A stretch of 64,000 nt of DNA from an uncultured Christensenella sp. (GTDB lineage: Bacteria > Bacillota > Clostridia > Christensenellales > Pumilibacteraceae), in contig CAJUGC010000002.1 in the NCBI GenBank assembly GCA_910585955.1, positions 119,685 through 183,684 of the forward strand, written 5' to 3'. The notes beneath the pieces were generated by a model, which worked only from the letters and a program-made list of their open reading frames with translations, did no database searches and was not told where the DNA came from. The position numbers were made by a program, and so were the translations under genes. Shown one piece after another: positions 15,701 to 25,664 of this stretch (position 1 is the stretch's first letter; every line of letters begins with the position of its first letter).

Positions 15701-18700
15701 TCGTACCAAATTTCTTCGGTTTTAAGCGTAGTCGTAGGCTCGTCGTCATCGTAATCTTCGCCGTCGCCGCCGAGACTGCCGGAGCCGCTCGACGTGACCC
15801 AAGTCTTAACTATCTTCACTCCGCGCGCAAGTATTGCTTCGCCGCCGCCGTTGGGCTTGACGATTAAAGTGAACGTATAAGTGCCCGCTTCGGTTCTCTT
15901 TTCTTTCATGAAATTGTCGAAATCCGCAAACGTGATCGTTTCGCCGAAAGCGTTTTCGAGCATTACGTCCGAATGTATTTTATCGTCGAGCACAAGCATT
16001 GTGCCGTCCGATATTACAAGCAATCTCGAATGAGCGCTGTTGTAGTTTGCAGCAAGGATACGGAAAGCCGAAACGTCGCCTTCCTCACCGCCCATTACGA
16101 ACGCAGTGAAAATGGTTGAAATCGTGCTTTTAAGCTCGTAATCGACAAGCAAAACTCCGGAATTTTCGTCAAACATGAAATAATGTATGGAATTGTCTTC
16201 GTCGGACTGCCATGTTATTATTTGCGTTTGTCTGTTGTAACTGCTGACTTTACCGTTTATCGACGCTTTGGAATCGAAGCTGCTGTCGTACTCGCCGGTT
16301 ATCTTTCCGTTCTCGTCGATCTTTAAAGTGTAGCCGTTTTGGTAGACGCTCGAACGTATTGCGGAGCCTGTATACTCGCCGTAGTAAGCGGGAAGATCCT
16401 CCCACTTCGCGCGCACGTTCATGCCTTTATACTGAGCTGTGAGACGAGAAGCCGTATTGAGATCTCTGTAGTCCTCCGAGCCTTGAGCTTTTGCTTCCCA
16501 ACCCATGAACTGCCTGCGTCCCTCTTCGTCGATCTTCTCTATAACGGGAAGCAAATCGCCCACGACGTCGCCCACTGCGGCGTTCACCGTAGTCGTTTCG
16601 CCGTCAACCGTAACTGTGAAAACGACCTTTTCTTTCCATACGGCGTAGAGCGTCGCGCCGTCGTGACTTCTCTCGGGCTTAAATCCGTTCGGAACAAGCT
16701 CCGTTCCCGCTTCGTCAAACGCCCAACCAGCAAATATGACCGAATCGTCGCTCGTCGTAGGAACGGGAAGCTCGGCTGCCACTTTGATGCCGAATTCTTT
16801 TTCCGCGGGCGTAACAGCGCCGTGTTCGCCGACGCTGAACTTAAGCGTAATTTTGGGCGCAACGGTCGAATGTTTGTTTCCTTCTTTCAACTCTACGATG
16901 TAGTAAACACCGCCGATAAACGCTTCGAGCACATCTTCGCTTACAGTGTAAGTTCCCTCGTTGCCGTCGAGCGTAATCTTACCGAATCCGCTTACTATCA
17001 AAGTACCCTGAACATTCGTCGTATCTTCGGGAGTATAGATCCCCTCGTTGCCGTCGAGAACGTGCATTTTCTCGCCGTCATGACCGAACGCATAAAGATT
17101 CGCTCCGTTCTTAACGACGTAAACGCAGGAAGCGTCGAAACACATATCTGCGGCTACCGCATTGCCGCTCATATCCGCAAAGGAAACTCCGAAAACCACG
17201 TCGTCGTTGTAGACGAAGATGTTTGTTCCCTTGCCGTTTTCACATTCGTAAGTTATTGCGAAAGCGGTGTTTGCGCCGACTCTCCATGCCGAAGCGATCG
17301 GGGAAGTCGCGGTGCTGTAAGCCACTCTGATTTCAGTGGGAGTGCCCTCTATGCCCTCCTCCTCGTCCGCGCCGACGTTTATGATCTCGGTCTTATACTC
17401 CGTGGTGAGAAGGAAAACATAATTACCGTAGAACATAACGATAAAGTCGGTTTTGCCGCTCATGTCCACAAAGCCTTTATATGTATCTTTTGCAACAGTT
17501 ACGGAAACTTCGCCCGTAGCGGGATCGACCATGGTCACTTTCGATCCGCCCATGAAGGGATACGCCGAAGAATCGGGATCGCTGCCGTTAGCGTCGAGTT
17601 CGAGCGTCGCTCTGTTCCAGCTTGTCTGTACCGAGCAAACTTTATCGAAGTCGCCGGATCCCGCCATGAAGCCGAGCGGATAATAGGTCTTGCTGTCGTA
17701 AGGAGCGACGAGCTTGGGCTTAGACGGATCTTTCTCTTCTATCGTAACATAAGCGCTTGTATAACGAACTCCGCCGGCTTCGTTGTAGGACGCTTCGACA
17801 TTCGTAACCGTCCAAAAATCCGTATCTGTAAGAACGGGCAACTCGACGGTCTCTTCTCCTCCGTCGGAAGCCGTACAATAACGCACGGCTACGCCTGCCG
17901 TTGTCTTAGTGGGCGCAGTACGCACTTCCCACTCCGCGTTTTCGAACGTGTGCGGAAGCTTGGGCAAAGTAACTGTAACGTCGCCGTAATCGCTTGTGTA
18001 AACCACACTGCCTTCGGCAATGTGCGTGGCATTTACGCGGCTTTCCACCGTCCACACACCCGTATCGGAAAGCACAGGAAGAACTGCGCTCTCTTCTCCT
18101 CCGTCGGAAGCAGTACAGACGCGTTTTGCCGAGCCTTCCTCTTCCAACGTAGGTTTCTTTGTTATCGTCCATTCCCCGAACGTATGCGCCGTTTTGGGAA
18201 GAGCGATCGTAACTTCGCCGTAGGCGCTTTTATAAACCGAACTACCGTCCGAAGTATGCGTCGCGGGCGTCGTACTTTTGACTTCCCAAACGGACGTATC
18301 GGTAAGCGCAGGAAGCGCGACCGTTTCTTCGCCGCCGTCGGAAGCCGTACAAACGCGCTTTGCCGTACCGCCGACTTCAAGCGTGGGCGCGGCAGCTATC
18401 GTCCAATCTCCGAACGTATGCGCGCCTTTCGGAATCGTCACGTTTATAGTAACATACGCGCTCGTATACTTTTTCAAACCGTCCGCAGTGTGCGTAGCCG
18501 CAGTCTCCGAAACAGTCCAGAACGAAGCGTCGCTCAGGGGCTTGAGCTCGACTTCTTCCGAGTCGTCGCCGTCCGTACACTTTCTTTCCGCCGTGCCCGC
18601 AGAGGTTTCGGTCGGGGCGGTCTTGACCGTCCACTCGCCGTACTCATGCTTGTGACACGCAACGAAAAGGGTACTTACGGAAAGCATAAGCGCAAAGACT

Positions 18701-18729
18701 ATTATAAGCCATTTGAACTTTGTTTTCAT
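12778..18729 (-). CDS. Giant repeat lipoprotein with InlB-type B-repeats
   Basis: This protein has 1983 residues, starting at ATG 18729 behind GAAGGAG. A lipoprotein signal ends FVAC (Cys25), giving a membrane-anchored surface protein. About 27-330 hold five tandem repeats of roughly 70 residues. Each has a W-T-V strand, an APT turn, an arginine-cysteine pair (RKC/RVC/RYC), DGGEE, then LPxLxDxxxW and an HT-x-Y-S-Y stretch. The rest alternates beta modules (YGEYTGSAIRS, LKIDENGKITGEY) with Listeria-Bacteroides (InlB B) repeats ending in YAVW or YAKW. These are recognised adhesin-type modules; the binding partner is unknown. It is the last gene of the long co-oriented surface locus and ends at the 12703 terminator. 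Confidence 0.85.
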   Translation of the reverse strand: MKTKFKWLIIVFALMLSVSTLFVACHKHEYGEWTVKTAPTETSAGTAERKCTDGDDSEEVELKPLSDASFWTVSETAATHTADGLKKYTSAYVTINVTIPKGAHTFGDWTIAAAPTLEVGGTAKRVCTASDGGEETVALPALTDTSVWEVKSTTPATHTSDGSSVYKSAYGEVTIALPKTAHTFGEWTITKKPTLEEEGSAKRVCTASDGGEESAVLPVLSDTGVWTVESRVNATHIAEGSVVYTSDYGDVTVTLPKLPHTFENAEWEVRTAPTKTTAGVAVRYCTASDGGEETVELPVLTDTDFWTVTNVEASYNEAGGVRYTSAYVTIEEKDPSKPKLVAPYDSKTYYPLGFMAGSGDFDKVCSVQTSWNRATLELDANGSDPDSSAYPFMGGSKVTMVDPATGEVSVTVAKDTYKGFVDMSGKTDFIVMFYGNYVFLLTTEYKTEIINVGADEEEGIEGTPTEIRVAYSTATSPIASAWRVGANTAFAITYECENGKGTNIFVYNDDVVFGVSFADMSGNAVAADMCFDASCVYVVKNGANLYAFGHDGEKMHVLDGNEGIYTPEDTTNVQGTLIVSGFGKITLDGNEGTYTVSEDVLEAFIGGVYYIVELKEGNKHSTVAPKITLKFSVGEHGAVTPAEKEFGIKVAAELPVPTTSDDSVIFAGWAFDEAGTELVPNGFKPERSHDGATLYAVWKEKVVFTVTVDGETTTVNAAVGDVVGDLLPVIEKIDEEGRRQFMGWEAKAQGSEDYRDLNTASRLTAQYKGMNVRAKWEDLPAYYGEYTGSAIRSSVYQNGYTLKIDENGKITGEYDSSFDSKASINGKVSSYNRQTQIITWQSDEDNSIHYFMFDENSGVLLVDYELKSTISTIFTAFVMGGEEGDVSAFRILAANYNSAHSRLLVISDGTMLVLDDKIHSDVMLENAFGETITFADFDNFMKEKRTEAGTYTFTLIVKPNGGGEAILARGVKIVKTWVTSSGSGSLGGDGEDYDDDEPTTTLKTEEIWYDLDAVYGIYTAGGETVKLDGMGDIVYGNKSGTYTAVSGESYYDVYLENKSEYYRMTLDASAKTATVEMPKVNVTLDLDEIAVDGFNTSLLVNINVPYELPVPANTAENFFGGWFKDAACENAVAVNDEGQYIVTVTADTTYYAKWYGKVTLTVVYNNGEDNGSFELPWNTVKSLDRPAKAGYRFEAWYTTSTFDEGTEWISGETPVTEDTTVYAKWGAPHAFYGTYRYANLDPSETGIVKETDTYNATSNILTIDEYGKASGQANGTINGTIEEYNEQTGRFVLNNNGSLSKGGADLANGVLYFDYLSGKTEEPYHDIKFFVKNNGEVGATSSFNNAWDKGCTKFVLVKYSDDSTKVLLIYNRMVYGGITWTATKADGSELTDFEKIYSDAQIIVISKDNATLFKFGRLNNNFVVLDGYEDIDYTGTLLSENVTLNVDGAAIVSVGENTGTYSLAPAGSSYTADMYFDGKYFELTLDKTAKTFSVNMPMVTISFTTEFESAASMTVNKNIGIELPALTHDGQYLYGWYTSSDFAEGTEVVLQDGKFIPEADTMLYAKWIVPHALMGTYKGYEFDTSTLRSSLTTLTVDVFGNLTGQFTGKIESYENGVATLLISSNSNRKYAYYDSASGTLVTNYGTSASTALSTDLYVLIKASDDDTFASSGTPNYIRWNDNKTKLGKFKINGEDKFFFVYENKVYGDVRVSVKASDDSEVTSMSDFASNGNVMTISRNSAELFKFGHNGTTFVLDDGTAGDYTGSLGSIRSDGYGHLTIGGETVDVTVDGDGKLHFVAANTMRVISLGDGVYTLEQDGYAGTYTLPDGTTKVTLDGNGNAGAGSTYVVSGSNITLYTSGETAKYGIDVANKLFLGKSVFAGQTFTGRGKDVWGDDSPMKIVFDDDSSISGIFYNSGDSFAFKFTAELSGNTLTLTFTEVQCDKASVGKTLTAEVTDNTIKLVSTTITSKYQNCVGSVLTLVA

Positions 18730-18813
18730 GTTTATCTCCTTCTTTGATTCGATACTCTGAGCTGACTGTTTTCCTATCATATAACTTAAAAGCATATAAC
18801 CTGTTTGATTGCT

Positions 18814-21800
18814 TTAAACTCCGGCGGCAATTATACTCAAGCCGTCCTTTGTGTTTCCCCACGATACAATACGAACGTGACGAACGACTCCGCTCGCGGA
18901 AGTGATCTTCAAAAGCGCGCCCGAAGCGTTTATGCTTGCCCCCTCGAGAAGTTCGACCGTAGCTATTTCGCCCAAACTCGATACGGTAGTCGCGACAACA
19001 TAAGTACTTTCTCCGTTCGAGGTAAACTCGCGCAAAACAAGTCCGTTTCCGCCTATAACTCTGCTCGTGCCGTCGGTAAAGTAGTCGGAGAACTGCATTG
19101 CGCCGCCGAAACGCACGCTTATAAGCCCGTTTGCGACAAGACTGCCTACGCCGTAAAGGTATTCTCCGCGCGCGCTAAACGCCTTTATAACGAACGAGTC
19201 GTCATCGTTCACCGTCACGCTGCCCGTAAAGTTCGATCCGCCGTAAGTCACGAACGCTCTGCCGTAGTTGTCCATTAGAAGGCTTGCGGACGAATATATG
19301 ACTCCCGCGCCGCCTATGCCGATAACGGGACTTTCCGTCTCCGTCTTTTCAAGCACCTGTATCGAATAATAGCTTTCGACGATCTCCCCGCCCACGGGTA
19401 TGCGCAATATGAGCTGGTAGAATCCCGGAGTTCCGAAAGCGACTTTGCTCGTATCGAACTTAGAAGAATCGGATTTGTCCGCATCGCTCCAAACGCCGTT
19501 CTTATCGATTATTTCGAACGCCTCGAAAAGTTTTGCCTTACCCTGCATATCGGTGCCGGCGCCGATAGTAAACGATTTTATACGCACGATCGCGCCGTCG
19601 GTAACGACCGTATTTTCAAACGCGGTTCCCACAAGATCGAGACCGGTAAATTCCTTTACCGTCAATGTGTTCAAAAGCGACCCTACATAGAACTTGGACT
19701 GCTTGCCGTATGCAAACTTTATACCCGTATTCAGATAGCGCACGGTAAGCTCGCCCGCGCTGTATACATAACTTATCTGCGTCTTAACGCTCGACGTCTT
19801 GTCGAACTGCACACAGCCTCGACCGTAGCCGTCGAGGAAATACGCTATTGTTTCGTTTTCGTATCTGCCGAAAAGCTCGTCGCGAGGCAGAAGCTCGAAT
19901 GTACCCTCGTCCGGATTCAGTTTGAATCGATAGGAAATAATGCCGATATTGTCGTGCGGAGTATAGGAATTGAGAGTCAAAATATCGGTCGCAATGTCAA
20001 GTCCGCCGCCTACCATATAATTCGACACTTCAAAGTTCGTCCCGTAGCCGTTTAAAACGACTTCGCCGCCCACCGAATATGTATAGCCGGAATTGAGCGA
20101 ACGAAGCTCGGCGGGTTTGCCGTTTACCGTGCCCGTAAAGCGTTTTCCGATATAAGGATTTACCGCCTGCGAAAGATTTATCTTGCCGACGTTGGTATCG
20201 GTCATGGTAAATTCGTAAGTCTCGTCGTTCAGCACAAGAGACGACACCACGCCCGCAACCTTGTTGAAGTTCGGAGCAAACGTCACTTCTCCCCAACTGA
20301 CTTCGTAAGCAGTGTCGGTCGCGCTCTTTTCCGAAAGCCGAGTCTTAAGACCGTACCACATACTTTCCTTTCCGTCGGGAGAAGAAAGCTCGCAGACGTC
20401 TATACTGTAGGAAGTATAGTTTAAAGTAAGAACGTGTGAATTAGAGTAGTTTATTATGACTATATCGGGCACAAGCCACTTGCTCATATTAAAGTAAGTC
20501 ATCGGACGCTTATACTGATTAAACGGAAGATTTATGGAATTGTCCGGTATAAGCACCGCTATGCCGTCCGAATAGTGCATAGTATATTCGTTGTTGGAAT
20601 AGACGAACGAAAGCGTATTCTCGTCTATACTGCGCACGTTTGAACATTCGCTGCCGTGAAGAGTTATTCTGCCGTCCGCATATACCACGAGATCGCCTAT
20701 GCGCGACGACAGACCTGCTCGGGACGCGTCGAGAACGCGCGCCGAATACTCGCCCGCTCCGCCGTCTATGTCCCAATATCCATCGTCGCCACCGTCGTCG
20801 TCTTCCTCCGGCGGAACGAGGGACTCTATCGTCTGAAGTCCCGTCTTGTATCTTCCGACGATACCGCTGTCGTAAACTATGACTTTGGCGGTCGCCGTAA
20901 TGCCTTTATATTCCGCAGTAACCGTGTACATTCCCGCCTTGAATACGTTTACATAACCGCTTACCATATCTTGCGTCACCGTTACGGGCACGCCGTTTTC
21001 GGTTATCTCGAAAAGGTCGGTCGTGAACAGAGTGGTCTCTCCGAAAAGAGCCATATTTTCCGAAACGATCGTAACATCGGATTCTAAAACAACGTCGTAA
21101 CTTACAGTGACAGGCTCGCCGTCCGCGCCGTAAACGTATATATCGAGCGTGACGGTCTGTCGTTGTCCGCTCGTAAAGTCGAGCGGCTCGGAAACCACTT
21201 CGGCATAGCAGGCGTTTATGAGTTCACCCTGCTTTTTGTCGGCGGTAAGGGACTGACTGATGCCGTTAATGACGAGACGCACGTTTGAAAACTCGTCGTA
21301 ACTTTCCGTACCTTTGGGAAGCGTCACTGTCTCTTCTTTCAATCCGAGCGTGTACTCGACGTCTACGACATTATATGTTATGGTCTTTGTCACCGTCGTA
21401 AAGTTAACGCCGAAAAAGTCGGGGACTTCGGTGTTATAATTTATCGTGACGGTAGCCGTATATTCTCCGACTTTGTCGAAGTCTACTTTGCTCGCGTCTA
21501 TGCACCTTTCAACGTCTCCGTAACGTATGCCGTTTATCGTAACGATAAAATCTCCGCCGAACGAATAGATGCTTTTGTTTGTTCCTTTCTTTATCGTGAC
21601 CGTGTCGCCGCGAGCATAATCGATAACTACGCCCAAGACTACTTTTACTTCGGCAGTATAGGTCTCGCCCTCGTACGAAAGCGTTATGACGTTCGTACCT
21701 TCGCGCGAATAATCTACCGTGCCCGTTATCATATCCGCCGTTACGGGGATCTTCTCGCCGCCGCGCGTTATCTCGAACAGCGTCGTCAAGTCGAGCGTAC

Positions 21801-22878
21801 CTGCGTTTGGATAAGTTTCCGCATTCTTTGTGGAAACTGCGACTTTAAGTTCGGGAACGACCTTTACTTTTGCCGTAGCCGTACCGCTCGCGTCCTCGCC
21901 TTTATATTCGAGATTTATGTCGTAAGTCTCGTTTACTACGGCACTTTCGAGCGCAGACGTATCTATCATATCCGCCGCAATCTCGACCGCTTCCATGTCC
22001 ACATAGACCGTGAACAGCGTAGTAAAATCGAAGTCGTCGAGTTCGTTCGCCGCAATCTCTTTGACCTTATAAGAATTTACTATGATAACGTCGTGATCGT
22101 CGGTTACAGTCACTTTGACGCTTGCCGACTTATTGCCGAGTCTTACCGTATAGGTGTAATCACCGGGAACGGCTTTCACGTCGGTAGTGATCATGTCGTC
22201 GGTTATTTCCGCCGCCTTTCCGTTTACGGTAGCGGTGAAAAGAGCTTTGAAATCATATTTCGGGTAGATATATTTGGAGACCGTCACTTCGCTTTTAAGC
22301 GCGGAAAGAAGATAGACGTTTTCCACAACGCTCACGACTACGCTCGCTTCTTTCGAACCGTAAACGCAAACTACCGTATATCTGCCCTTTTCGGCTTTGA
22401 CCGCCGAGCTGTCGATATATTCTTCGACGACGTCAACCGATTTGCCGTCTACTTTTATATCGAATAATGAGGTAAAGTCATAACTCTCGACTTCGTACGT
22501 CTCTATCGTAACTTCCTTCGCAGTAGGCGCAATTTCCACGTCCACGGCTTGTGTAACGATCACTTTGACGCTCGCCGACTTGCCTTTATAGGTGCAGACG
22601 ACGAAATACTCGCCGGTCTCCGCTTTCAAGGCGCTCGTATCTATGTATGAGGCAAGCACCGCAAGGATCTCCCCGTCCGATTTGATTTCAAACAGCGCGG
22701 CATAGTTATAACCGATTGCTTCTTCGGTCGTAACCGTCACGCTCTCTTTGACGGCGGAAACGCTTACTTTATCGTCGGGCGGCTCAACCGGCGTGTCTTC
22801 GCAGCTCGCGCATCCCGAAAATACGGCAAGCATAAGTCCCAAAAGCACTGCGCACATTACATAAAATCGTCTTTTCAT
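18814..22878 (-). CDS. Large Ig-like repeat lipoprotein
   Basis: This protein has 1354 residues. The signal peptide ends FSGC (Cys22). From about 38 to 600 there are seven or so tandem modules of 75-90 residues, each with a V-S/T-V strand, a Y-D-F-x-x-L-F core, DMI-D-T-S and a final Y-T-V-x-Y-K/G-x-x-A-S-V-K-V strand, which is the look of bacterial Ig-like (BIG) domains. A region rich in D and G (PPEEDDDGGDDGYWDIDGG) divides this from a C-terminal half of beta modules like those in the 12778 protein. It lies 84 bp upstream of the next gene. A surface adhesin or scaffold is the likely role. Confidence 0.82.
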   Translation of the reverse strand: MKRRFYVMCAVLLGLMLAVFSGCASCEDTPVEPPDDKVSVSAVKESVTVTTEEAIGYNYAALFEIKSDGEILAVLASYIDTSALKAETGEYFVVCTYKGKSASVKVIVTQAVDVEIAPTAKEVTIETYEVESYDFTSLFDIKVDGKSVDVVEEYIDSSAVKAEKGRYTVVCVYGSKEASVVVSVVENVYLLSALKSEVTVSKYIYPKYDFKALFTATVNGKAAEITDDMITTDVKAVPGDYTYTVRLGNKSASVKVTVTDDHDVIIVNSYKVKEIAANELDDFDFTTLFTVYVDMEAVEIAADMIDTSALESAVVNETYDINLEYKGEDASGTATAKVKVVPELKVAVSTKNAETYPNAGTLDLTTLFEITRGGEKIPVTADMITGTVDYSREGTNVITLSYEGETYTAEVKVVLGVVIDYARGDTVTIKKGTNKSIYSFGGDFIVTINGIRYGDVERCIDASKVDFDKVGEYTATVTINYNTEVPDFFGVNFTTVTKTITYNVVDVEYTLGLKEETVTLPKGTESYDEFSNVRLVINGISQSLTADKKQGELINACYAEVVSEPLDFTSGQRQTVTLDIYVYGADGEPVTVSYDVVLESDVTIVSENMALFGETTLFTTDLFEITENGVPVTVTQDMVSGYVNVFKAGMYTVTAEYKGITATAKVIVYDSGIVGRYKTGLQTIESLVPPEEDDDGGDDGYWDIDGGAGEYSARVLDASRAGLSSRIGDLVVYADGRITLHGSECSNVRSIDENTLSFVYSNNEYTMHYSDGIAVLIPDNSINLPFNQYKRPMTYFNMSKWLVPDIVIINYSNSHVLTLNYTSYSIDVCELSSPDGKESMWYGLKTRLSEKSATDTAYEVSWGEVTFAPNFNKVAGVVSSLVLNDETYEFTMTDTNVGKINLSQAVNPYIGKRFTGTVNGKPAELRSLNSGYTYSVGGEVVLNGYGTNFEVSNYMVGGGLDIATDILTLNSYTPHDNIGIISYRFKLNPDEGTFELLPRDELFGRYENETIAYFLDGYGRGCVQFDKTSSVKTQISYVYSAGELTVRYLNTGIKFAYGKQSKFYVGSLLNTLTVKEFTGLDLVGTAFENTVVTDGAIVRIKSFTIGAGTDMQGKAKLFEAFEIIDKNGVWSDADKSDSSKFDTSKVAFGTPGFYQLILRIPVGGEIVESYYSIQVLEKTETESPVIGIGGAGVIYSSASLLMDNYGRAFVTYGGSNFTGSVTVNDDDSFVIKAFSARGEYLYGVGSLVANGLISVRFGGAMQFSDYFTDGTSRVIGGNGLVLREFTSNGESTYVVATTVSSLGEIATVELLEGASINASGALLKITSASGVVRHVRIVSWGNTKDGLSIIAAGV

Positions 22879-22901
22879 GATACTTCCCTCATTTTGGGTA
22901 T

Positions 22902-22929
22902 AGCCGCAGTCTCTCTTTCGACTGCGGCT
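22902..22929. other. Intergenic hairpin, 10-bp stem
   Basis: AGCCGCAGTC (22902-22911) pairs perfectly with GACTGCGGCT (22920-22929). On the minus (coding) strand it is followed by ATACCC, not by Ts, so it is more likely an mRNA-stabilising or processing structure, or a leaky terminator, between two surface lipoprotein genes. Confidence 0.6.
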
Positions 22930-22986
22930 TTCCCACCGAATAGTTACTCTCTCATAATGCGTCCTTCTTTTGTAAGTAAAAGATAA

Positions 22987-25623
22987 CTATCTGCTAAGCG
23001 TCCAATCGCCCGCTTTGTAGATGTAGACATAGAAGAATCTCGTTCCGATATTCTGTACGACTACCATAAGTCCCGTATTGTTGTTTACGAACGAAACGTA
23101 GCGATTCGAAGAATTTCTCGTATCGGTATTTACTTCGTCGTTCACATAACCGACATCGGCAAGCGCCGATCCGAGTTCTTCCATAAGCCCGTCGTAGTCT
23201 CTCGGTCTCATGTACTCGTCGTAGTCGTCGGTAGAAATATTGAAGCTTACGAAATCTATGTACGAAGGCGCTTCGTCTGTGCCCTTGTTTCTCCAATCGT
23301 GCGATACCGTACGGCTCATGTTATCGCCGAATACGTCGATAAATATTCCGGGGCTCGGAACGTCGTTCGCATCGTCTTTGCCGAATATCGCCTTAACGAC
23401 AGTTGCGCCGTCCAAACTGTTATCGGGCACTTGAGTGCTGTGACCGGGACGGTAGTTTATCAAAAGTTTGCTCCATTCGTTCGGAATCTCGCGCTCGACA
23501 TAATCGTCGAACGCACCATCGATTATAGTCGTGCTGTCTATCTTCGAGTAGACAGTGGTAACATAACCGATATATGTGCCGCTGACTATGCTGTACGGAT
23601 AGCGAGCAGATACGATCTCGCCCGAAGCGTTGACCGTTATGGTGAAAGTCTGGCTCGTGGAAGCGGCAGCGTCGTTTGCGTATCTGTACATGGAAATCTC
23701 GGGTGCAAGCTCTTCCGCTATGGAACTGTCCTTAAGCTTATATGTGTAATTTTTGCCGTTGGAGCTTACGAACTCGAAAATCTCGGGAGCGAAATCCCAT
23801 GCGGGAAGTAAATCCTTCAGTTCCCCGTAAATTCTCTTTACGCCTTTAAGCGCGCCTTTTGTCCCGTCGGCGTTTTCCACATTGCTGTCGTACTCGAACT
23901 TCTCGAAGTATTTTTCGGTCGCGCTTGCGCCGGCAGCCGTCGTGCGATAGCCAGTATATTCCTTTCTGTACGGCTTTCCGTCCATCGTAGACGAATACAT
24001 ACTCGTCGTCTCTATAAACACGTCGCCGCCCTCTATCCAGCCGCGCGCGCCTACGGTACCTTGCGAATCGGTACCGTTGGAAATACCTTTGCGCGTTTCC
24101 GCCGCTTTCACTCCGCCGCCGATTTTAGCGGGAGTATTCAACTCGTAATCTCCGGAATCGGATTCGGGTGCGCCCGTCGTCACGTCGGTGGCTTCCCATG
24201 TGTAGCTCGTCGCAGCCTTCATAGTGGCAATCGCCGTCTTGAGACGCTCGGTATTTTCGTCCGCCTCGTATACTTTCGGATCGGAAACTACGGTCTCGCC
24301 TATGTCCGACAGCTTAAGCACTATGTCCGTATAGAACATCTCGTTTGCTTCGGCAGGATCTACAGTGTCATACTGTATTATACTGCGAGCAAGAATCTCT
24401 ATTATTTCGCCGTCCTTGACGACAAGATCGAAGTACATGAACGAATCTTCGCCGCTTGAAAGCATGGGAGTAAGGCTTACCGTAAGATACGCCATGAGCC
24501 ACAAGTCGCCGGCAAGGCTGTCGTCATCGTAATTGATGTTGTAAGCGTAAACTTCCGCCCCGTCGGTACGATCCGCTTCGAGATCGAGGTCACGCGAGAA
24601 CTTTCTTATCTGCAAGTCTCCGAGATGATTCCAAAGGCTTTGCGTCTCCCAAAGAACGGGAACCGCAAACGAATCCACGACTCCTTTTGCCGTCGGCTTA
24701 TTATTCTTGTCGATATAAATTTTATTCATGGGCGAGCCTGCCATACCGTTTGAATTTATGACGGTTCCGGTACCCTTTCTGTACATATCGGTTATGATGT
24801 TTTCATCATTGCCTTCTGCCCACCACTCGCCTTTCCATGCCTCTTCGCTCATTTCGACACGCATCTCGTAAACGGTGTCTTTGTTGTTCATGGGGCGATT
24901 GAAATTCTCGTAGTGGTCCGTAATCGTACCCGTAACGGTAACGCTCTGATTACCTATCTTCTCTATCATCTCGGAAGTAAGGTTTTCCACAGCAGAATCG
25001 TTCACCGGCGGACGAAGGATAAACGTGAACGCACCCTGCACCGTTTGATCCTCCAACGAAGTCGCAGTAACGCTGACGGCGGTACTTGCGCCCACGTCGC
25101 CCGTCATAGTTACGACGCCGGACGAATTTACGGAAATAAGCGACTCGTTGCTGCTTTTAAGCGTATATCCGCCGTCCTCCGCACCCGTTACCGAAACGGT
25201 GAGCTGAGCCGTTTCGTCCTTGCGTAGCTCTTTCTTATCCGAAGTCACGGAAATCGTGATAGCGGCTTTGGGCGGAGTTACCGTAAAAGTTATGGTCTGC
25301 GCTTTTTGCTCGTCTGCGACAGGCGTTACCGTCACGACCACTTCCGTATTCTCGGTTACGGTGCCTACTGCGCGCACTACGCCCGCCTCGCTGACCGTGA
25401 GAATTTCCGGATTGGCGCTCTCGAAAGTGACCGAAGTATCCTCCGCACCCGTAAGCTCCACTTCAATTTTCGCGGACTGTCCTCTCGCAAGCGTCGTCTT
25501 TTCCGCAGAAACCGACAGCTTTATGCCGCCGCAACCTACGAAACACGACATTATGCCGAGCGACAGTACGAGTGCAAGTATCACCGATACCGCGTTCGAA
25601 AAAATGCGTTTGCGTGTTTTCAT
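22987..25623 (-). CDS. Surface lipoprotein with two BIG2-like domains
   Basis: This protein has 878 residues. The signal peptide ends FVGC (about Cys31). Two bacterial Ig-like group 2 domains follow (about 35-115 and 118-210), each with a K-x-x-L-x-x-G-Q/E-x-A strand, SxNPEILTVSEAGVV or SSNESLISVNSSGVV, and an AVTAT-like end. The remaining 650 residues are a beta-rich domain that I cannot assign; it shares layout and phrases (paired ER-IPNEW or QVPTSW before a W-x-x-L motif) with the 25665 protein, so the two are probably paralogues. It is 41 bp downstream of that gene and belongs to the same transcription unit by position. Confidence 0.8.
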   Translation of the reverse strand: MKTRKRIFSNAVSVILALVLSLGIMSCFVGCGGIKLSVSAEKTTLARGQSAKIEVELTGAEDTSVTFESANPEILTVSEAGVVRAVGTVTENTEVVVTVTPVADEQKAQTITFTVTPPKAAITISVTSDKKELRKDETAQLTVSVTGAEDGGYTLKSSNESLISVNSSGVVTMTGDVGASTAVSVTATSLEDQTVQGAFTFILRPPVNDSAVENLTSEMIEKIGNQSVTVTGTITDHYENFNRPMNNKDTVYEMRVEMSEEAWKGEWWAEGNDENIITDMYRKGTGTVINSNGMAGSPMNKIYIDKNNKPTAKGVVDSFAVPVLWETQSLWNHLGDLQIRKFSRDLDLEADRTDGAEVYAYNINYDDDSLAGDLWLMAYLTVSLTPMLSSGEDSFMYFDLVVKDGEIIEILARSIIQYDTVDPAEANEMFYTDIVLKLSDIGETVVSDPKVYEADENTERLKTAIATMKAATSYTWEATDVTTGAPESDSGDYELNTPAKIGGGVKAAETRKGISNGTDSQGTVGARGWIEGGDVFIETTSMYSSTMDGKPYRKEYTGYRTTAAGASATEKYFEKFEYDSNVENADGTKGALKGVKRIYGELKDLLPAWDFAPEIFEFVSSNGKNYTYKLKDSSIAEELAPEISMYRYANDAAASTSQTFTITVNASGEIVSARYPYSIVSGTYIGYVTTVYSKIDSTTIIDGAFDDYVEREIPNEWSKLLINYRPGHSTQVPDNSLDGATVVKAIFGKDDANDVPSPGIFIDVFGDNMSRTVSHDWRNKGTDEAPSYIDFVSFNISTDDYDEYMRPRDYDGLMEELGSALADVGYVNDEVNTDTRNSSNRYVSFVNNNTGLMVVVQNIGTRFFYVYIYKAGDWTLSR

Positions 25624-25664
25624 TTTATATATCTCCTTATTTTTATTCCGAATTCTTAAAACGC

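Noticed and set aside
16339..18747. 802-codon plus-strand open frame opposite the giant lipoprotein gene
   Set aside because: It is antisense to a clear repeat protein, has no ribosome site or domain, and its Arg/Ser/His-rich product is typical of the shadow of a biased gene.
22902..22929. Hairpin read as a terminator splitting the surface locus
   Set aside because: No T run follows on the minus strand, so it is listed only as a hairpin; partial termination cannot be excluded.
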